From a virus, in IMG/VR virus record IMGVR_UViG_3300032240_001836, positions 1 to 20,536 of that record: a DNA stretch of 20,536 nucleotides; one strand, written 5' to 3'. The notes under the pieces were generated by a model that ran no database searches, was not told the DNA's origin, and saw nothing but the letters and a program-made list of their open reading frames with translations. Position numbers and translations under genes: made by a program. This document shows positions 16,074 to 20,536 of this stretch, in pieces (the first letter of the stretch is position 1; each line of letters opens with the position of its first letter).

Positions 16074-19000
16074 ATGGCTCAAAAAACCAATTTAAATGTC
16101 AGCCCATATTATGATGATTATGATTCTAATAAGGATTTTTATAAAGTCCTATTTAATCCAGGTAAACCAGTTCAGGCTCGAGAATTAACTACTTTACAGT
16201 CAATTCTACAAAATCAAATTGAAAAATTTGGAAGTAATGTCTTCAAAGATGGGTCTGTAGTTATTCCAGGAAATATTGCATACGATTCACAATTTTATGC
16301 TGTTAAATTAAATCCATCCAATTATGGTGTGGATATTTCTCAGTATATTGAAAAATTAATTGGTAAGAAAATTACAGGACAGGATTCTGGAGTTAGTGCT
16401 CGTGTTCAATACATCTCATTTCCAGATGGAGCAAATGTTGAATATATTACAATATATGTAAAATACTTAGATTCGGATTCTAATTTTCAATTCAATCCAT
16501 TTATGGATAGTGAATTACTTGTTTGCGAAGATAATATAACTTACGGGATTACAACAATTAATTCTGGAACTCCATTTGCATCTTTAATTGCATCAAACTC
16601 AACAACAATTGGGTCAGCAGCATCAATCAATGATGGAATTTATTTTATTAGAGGATTTTTTGCGCGAGTTTCAAAACAAACAATTATTCTTGATGAATAT
16701 AGTAATACCCCATCATATAGAGTTGGATTAAGAATTGACGAAGAGATAGTTAATGCAAAGGATGATTCTTCTTTATATGATAATGCTAAAGGATTTTCCA
16801 ACTATGCTGCTCCAGGAGCAGATAGATTTAAAATTAGTTTAACTTTAATTAAAAAAGAACTCGATGATCTGAATGATACAGATTTTGTTGAGTTGATGAA
16901 AATTGAGAAGGGTCAGATTAAAAAATTTCAAGTAAAAAGTAGTTATAATGTAATTAGAGATTATTTGGCACAAAGAACCTATGATGAATCTGGAGATTAC
17001 ACAGTCATTCCATTTAGTGTTTCTGTAAATGATTCTTTAAATAATAGACTTGGAAATGATGGACTATTTTTTGATAATGAAAAAACAGATGATGGAAATA
17101 CACCATCCGATGATTTGATGTGTGTTAAAATTTCTCCTGGTAAAGCATATGTTAGGGGATATGATATTGATAAGGTAGGGACAACGATTATCGATGTTAA
17201 TAAACCAAGAGACACGCAAACAGTAGGTCAAATTAGTGTTCCATTTAAAGTAGGAAGTCTTTTAAGAGTTAATAATGTTTACGGTGCAGTAAAAAGAAAA
17301 GGAACAGTAGAACTTTATAACCAAAGAAAGAGTTCATATAGTGCAACTTCTGGAACTGGTATCAAAATTGGTGATGCTAGAATTTTAGAGTTTAATCTAA
17401 CTGATGTAAACTATTCGGCATTTTCAACTAACTGGGATTTATATCTTTATGATATTCAAACTTATACTCAACTCACACTAAACCAGGCAGTTGGAGTAGA
17501 ACTTCCTGCAGCTTCTTTCATCAAGGGTAAGAGTAGTGGCGCTACAGGATACGCAGTAAGCGCAGGTAATAACTCAACACTTATTACTCTAAGACAAGTA
17601 TCTGGTTCCTTTTTACCAGGTGAACAAATTCTTATTAATGGAATAGATACTTATTCAAGATCTATTGTATCAATAAAAGATTTTGGAAACCAAGATATTA
17701 AATCAGTTTATCAAAGCACGGCAGTTTCTGGACTACCTGTAGCATTTACTGCTGATTGTTTCTTAGATTCCATTAATGGTAGTGGATTTAATGGTTTAGA
17801 TAAATTAACAATTTCCTTTGATGCCTCAGGAAATGCAACTGCAGCTTGCCCAGGTAAAGTATTTACAGGAATTAAAACTGATTCTATTATTAGATACCAA
17901 AGACCAGGATTTACTACAGAAACATATAATAGAGTTTCGGCAGTATCTCCAACAGGATTGACAATGAATTTAGTTGGAGTAACTACTGTAACTGGAATTT
18001 GTGATGGTGGTGTTGGAGTTTCTACTGGTATTGGATTTGTTCTCGGAGTGTCGCAAATCAGAAACCAAGATAAATCATCACTTTATATCCCATTACCAGA
18101 TAAAAATGTATCTTCTGTAAATCTGAGCGGATCTAATATTTCTATTTTAGATCAAATTACAGGACAAACAACGAGTGCTGGTGGTGTTTTAACATTCAAC
18201 CTTTCATCATTAACCAGTGGAATTACTAGTGCCTTCTTCTTGCCATTTACTCCAGATAGATATTCAATTTTCTATGCTAATGGTGGCATTGGAACCATTA
18301 CTTCGGATCAATTCTCAATTAGTGGAAATAATGTAACCTTCAGTGGATTAAGTGCTAGCCAATCCAACGTTGTTGTTAATGTTTCATTATTGAAGAGCGG
18401 AATTAAGAGTAAAGTTAAGACTTATACAAGAAGCCAAACTTTAACTGTCAATCTTTCAAAATATCCTCAATCTGGAACAGGTATAAACACATCAATCAAT
18501 GATGGTCTTACATATAATCCATACTACGGATTAAGGGTTCAAGATGAGGAGATATCTTTAAATAATCCTGATGTTGCAAATGTTATTGCAGTATATGAAT
18601 CATTAGATCAAAATGCTCCAGTTCTCGATAATTTATCTTTTAGTCCAACTGTTAATGTTGATTCCAATGCAATTATTGGAGAAACTATCTTTGGTAATAC
18701 AAGTAAAACCATTGCAAGAGTAGTTTTAAAATCTCCCAGCGTAGGTTCAAATACAATAAGTATTGTATACCAAAATTCAAACAGATTTGTACCAAATGAA
18801 TCTGTAACATTTAAAGAATCTAATATTACAACAAACATTCAAACTATCACATTAGGAAAATATAAAGACATTAGCAATAATTTTACTTTAGATAAAGGTC
18901 AAAAGGAGCAGTTTTATGATTATTCAAAACTATCAAGAAATAATAATGCACTAGAACCAACTAGACAACTTTATATTGTTTTTGATTATTATACAATTCC

Positions 19001-20536
19001 ATCCAATGATGATGGAGATCTTTTCACAGTTTTAAGTTATGATAAAAATAGATATTTGAATGATATCCCTACACTCGGAGTAACTGATACTATTAGAGCA
19101 ACTGATACTTTAGATTTTAGACCAAGAGTTACTCAATTTACTGGGTCTTCTTCTTCACCGTTTGATTTTTCGCAAAGAAACTTTGGCACTTCACCGAAAG
19201 TAATTTTCTCTCCTACAGAAAGTTCATTATTAGGATATGATTATTATCTAGGTAGAATTGATAAATTATACTTAAATAAAAATGGTGATTTTGTGCTTAA
19301 GAAAGGAACCTCAGCAAGAGTTCCACAAGCACCAACAAACAAAGATGAAGTAATGGAAATTGCAACCATTACATTGCCACCATATCTTTATGATCCCAAT
19401 ACTGTAAATATTTCTCTTGTTGATAATAGAAGATATACAATGAGAGATATTGGAAAAATAGAATCTAGAGTTCAAAATTTAGAAAAAATTACTTCACTCT
19501 CATTGCTAGAAGTAAGCACTCAAACTCTTCAGGTTCAGGATGCATCTGGTCTTAATAGATTTAAGAGTGGATTCTTTGTAGATGATTTTAAAGATTCTTC
19601 TTTGGTTAATTCAACTTTTTCATCAATTGAAGTTGATCCTACTGCAAAAGAATTAAGACCTATTATTAGTAGAAACAGTCTTAAGAGTCAAATTGCTCCG
19701 TCAACTGCAATAATTGATGAAAATTTAAGTCTTGATACGAATTTTAATTTATTGGATTCAAATATACAAAAAACCGGTAAAGCAATAACATTAAAATATA
19801 CTGAAACATCTTGGTTGCAACAACCATTAGCAACTCAAATTGAAAACGTCAATCCATTTAATGTTGTTTCATATAATGGAAATATAACATTATCACCAGC
19901 AAGTGATAATTGGGTAAGAACTATTAAAATTCCACATATAATCGAAGTCGAAAGGCACATTTGGCTATATGCGACAGGGCGTAGACAAACTCTTTATTGG
20001 ACAACTGATGTAAGCACATCAAATGTTTTTATAGGTAGCGGCACTGATACTTATATGAGATCTCGTAACACACAATTTGTTGCGAGTAATTTAAAACCTT
20101 CAACTAGATTTTACCAATTTTTTGATGGTAATGGATCTGTTGATTTTGTGCCAAAATTAATTGAGATTTCTCCATCATCTTCATTGACAACTTATGGTGC
20201 TTCTAAGGCATTTACAGTTGGAGAAACTGTCGTCGGTAGTTTTGGTGGATCTAATTTAATTACATTTAGAGTTGCATCTCCAAATCACAAATTTGGACCA
20301 TATAATGCGCCAACAAATACTTATAGTATTAACCCATACATCCCATCACAATCACTAGAAACAACAAATTATAGTGCATCTTCAAATGTATTAAATGTAG
20401 ATACATATTCACTTTCCGAAGAAGCGCAAGGAAAATATTCTGGTTATATTGTTAGTGGAATGAAGTTAGTTGGGCAAACCAGTGGTGCTATTGCATATGT
20501 AAAAGATTTGAGATTAATTTCAGATAATTATGGAGA
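16074..20536 (+). CDS. DUF4815-family virion structural protein, 3'-partial
   Basis: The frame opens at ATG 16074, three bases after gene 8's stop, and stays open for 1487 codons to the window edge. The N-terminus MAQKTNLNVSPYYDDYDSNK, then FYKVLFNPGKPVQARELTTL and QSILQNQIEKFGSNVFKDGS, is the signature I associate with DUF4815 proteins of cyanomyoviruses. Further visible parts are a YVRGYDIDKVG strand (~360), a DTLDFRPRVTQF segment (~1011), a likely coiled coil YTMRDIGKIESRVQNLEKIT (~1121-1140), NPFNVVSYNGNITLSPASDN (~1260-1280) and a Gly-rich GYIVSGMKLVGQTSGAIAYV near the edge. A weak GGA lies 10 bases before the start; initiation is probably coupled to gene 8. The position is that of T4 genes 9/10, but I see no direct T4 homology. 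A baseplate-periphery or fibre-connector role is inference. Confidence 0.85.
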   Translation, partial: MAQKTNLNVSPYYDDYDSNKDFYKVLFNPGKPVQARELTTLQSILQNQIEKFGSNVFKDGSVVIPGNIAYDSQFYAVKLNPSNYGVDISQYIEKLIGKKITGQDSGVSARVQYISFPDGANVEYITIYVKYLDSDSNFQFNPFMDSELLVCEDNITYGITTINSGTPFASLIASNSTTIGSAASINDGIYFIRGFFARVSKQTIILDEYSNTPSYRVGLRIDEEIVNAKDDSSLYDNAKGFSNYAAPGADRFKISLTLIKKELDDLNDTDFVELMKIEKGQIKKFQVKSSYNVIRDYLAQRTYDESGDYTVIPFSVSVNDSLNNRLGNDGLFFDNEKTDDGNTPSDDLMCVKISPGKAYVRGYDIDKVGTTIIDVNKPRDTQTVGQISVPFKVGSLLRVNNVYGAVKRKGTVELYNQRKSSYSATSGTGIKIGDARILEFNLTDVNYSAFSTNWDLYLYDIQTYTQLTLNQAVGVELPAASFIKGKSSGATGYAVSAGNNSTLITLRQVSGSFLPGEQILINGIDTYSRSIVSIKDFGNQDIKSVYQSTAVSGLPVAFTADCFLDSINGSGFNGLDKLTISFDASGNATAACPGKVFTGIKTDSIIRYQRPGFTTETYNRVSAVSPTGLTMNLVGVTTVTGICDGGVGVSTGIGFVLGVSQIRNQDKSSLYIPLPDKNVSSVNLSGSNISILDQITGQTTSAGGVLTFNLSSLTSGITSAFFLPFTPDRYSIFYANGGIGTITSDQFSISGNNVTFSGLSASQSNVVVNVSLLKSGIKSKVKTYTRSQTLTVNLSKYPQSGTGINTSINDGLTYNPYYGLRVQDEEISLNNPDVANVIAVYESLDQNAPVLDNLSFSPTVNVDSNAIIGETIFGNTSKTIARVVLKSPSVGSNTISIVYQNSNRFVPNESVTFKESNITTNIQTITLGKYKDISNNFTLDKGQKEQFYDYSKLSRNNNALEPTRQLYIVFDYYTIPSNDDGDLFTVLSYDKNRYLNDIPTLGVTDTIRATDTLDFRPRVTQFTGSSSSPFDFSQRNFGTSPKVIFSPTESSLLGYDYYLGRIDKLYLNKNGDFVLKKGTSARVPQAPTNKDEVMEIATITLPPYLYDPNTVNISLVDNRRYTMRDIGKIESRVQNLEKITSLSLLEVSTQTLQVQDASGLNRFKSGFFVDDFKDSSLVNSTFSSIEVDPTAKELRPIISRNSLKSQIAPSTAIIDENLSLDTNFNLLDSNIQKTGKAITLKYTETSWLQQPLATQIENVNPFNVVSYNGNITLSPASDNWVRTIKIPHIIEVERHIWLYATGRRQTLYWTTDVSTSNVFIGSGTDTYMRSRNTQFVASNLKPSTRFYQFFDGNGSVDFVPKLIEISPSSSLTTYGASKAFTVGETVVGSFGGSNLITFRVASPNHKFGPYNAPTNTYSINPYIPSQSLETTNYSASSNVLNVDTYSLSEEAQGKYSGYIVSGMKLVGQTSGAIAYVKDLRLISDNYG

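Noticed and set aside
16997-17215. 72-codon open frame on the - strand
   Set aside because: Antisense to the conserved DUF4815 frame, with no promoter or ribosome-binding site.
18608-18838. 76-codon open frame on the - strand
   Set aside because: Antisense shadow of the DUF4815 gene; it looks hydrophobic only because of the AT-rich complement.

Overview
The window looks like the tail-baseplate region of a lytic T4-like myovirus of the marine cyanophage type (host Prochlorococcus or Synechococcus, less likely a pelagiphage). Three things point there. The gene order 6-7-8 is that of the T4 baseplate wedge operon. The predicted proteins carry the cyanomyovirus forms of these genes, including a DUF4815-type structural protein. 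The only clear promoter is an exact T4-type late promoter, TATAAATA. The DNA is AT-rich (roughly one third G+C by eye), all genes are on the + strand, and almost every base is coding. No stretch over 30 bases is non-coding. I saw no tRNA, integrase, transposon, CRISPR array or convincing terminator.

Layout. 1-1536 is the 3' part of gene 6 (baseplate wedge, J-like fold), open at the left edge. 1538-14464 is one uninterrupted 4308-residue frame in the position of gene 7. Its first ~300 residues carry the conserved gp7 core; the remaining ~4000 are a mosaic of repeated beta-rich modules, a YHYH-type domain, a helical domain and a conserved C-terminal tail. A 28-base gap with the late promoter follows. 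14493-16070 is gene 8, enlarged relative to T4 gp8 by an insert using the same Gly-rich repeat found in the giant protein. 16074-20536 is a DUF4815-family virion protein in the position of T4 genes 9/10, open at the right edge.

How they work together. In T4, gp10, gp7, gp8 and gp6 assemble in that order, with gp53 and gp25, into the wedges that ring the tail hub. Here the same wedge genes are adjacent and probably co-transcribed late. The giant gp7-like protein would be the wedge scaffold, with its long extension forming peripheral baseplate decoration, fibre-attachment or receptor/glycan-contacting structures; that last role is inference.

The most unusual content is the modular architecture of the giant protein: several repeat families, a YHYH domain that has lost its name-giving histidines, and a repeat shared with gp8.
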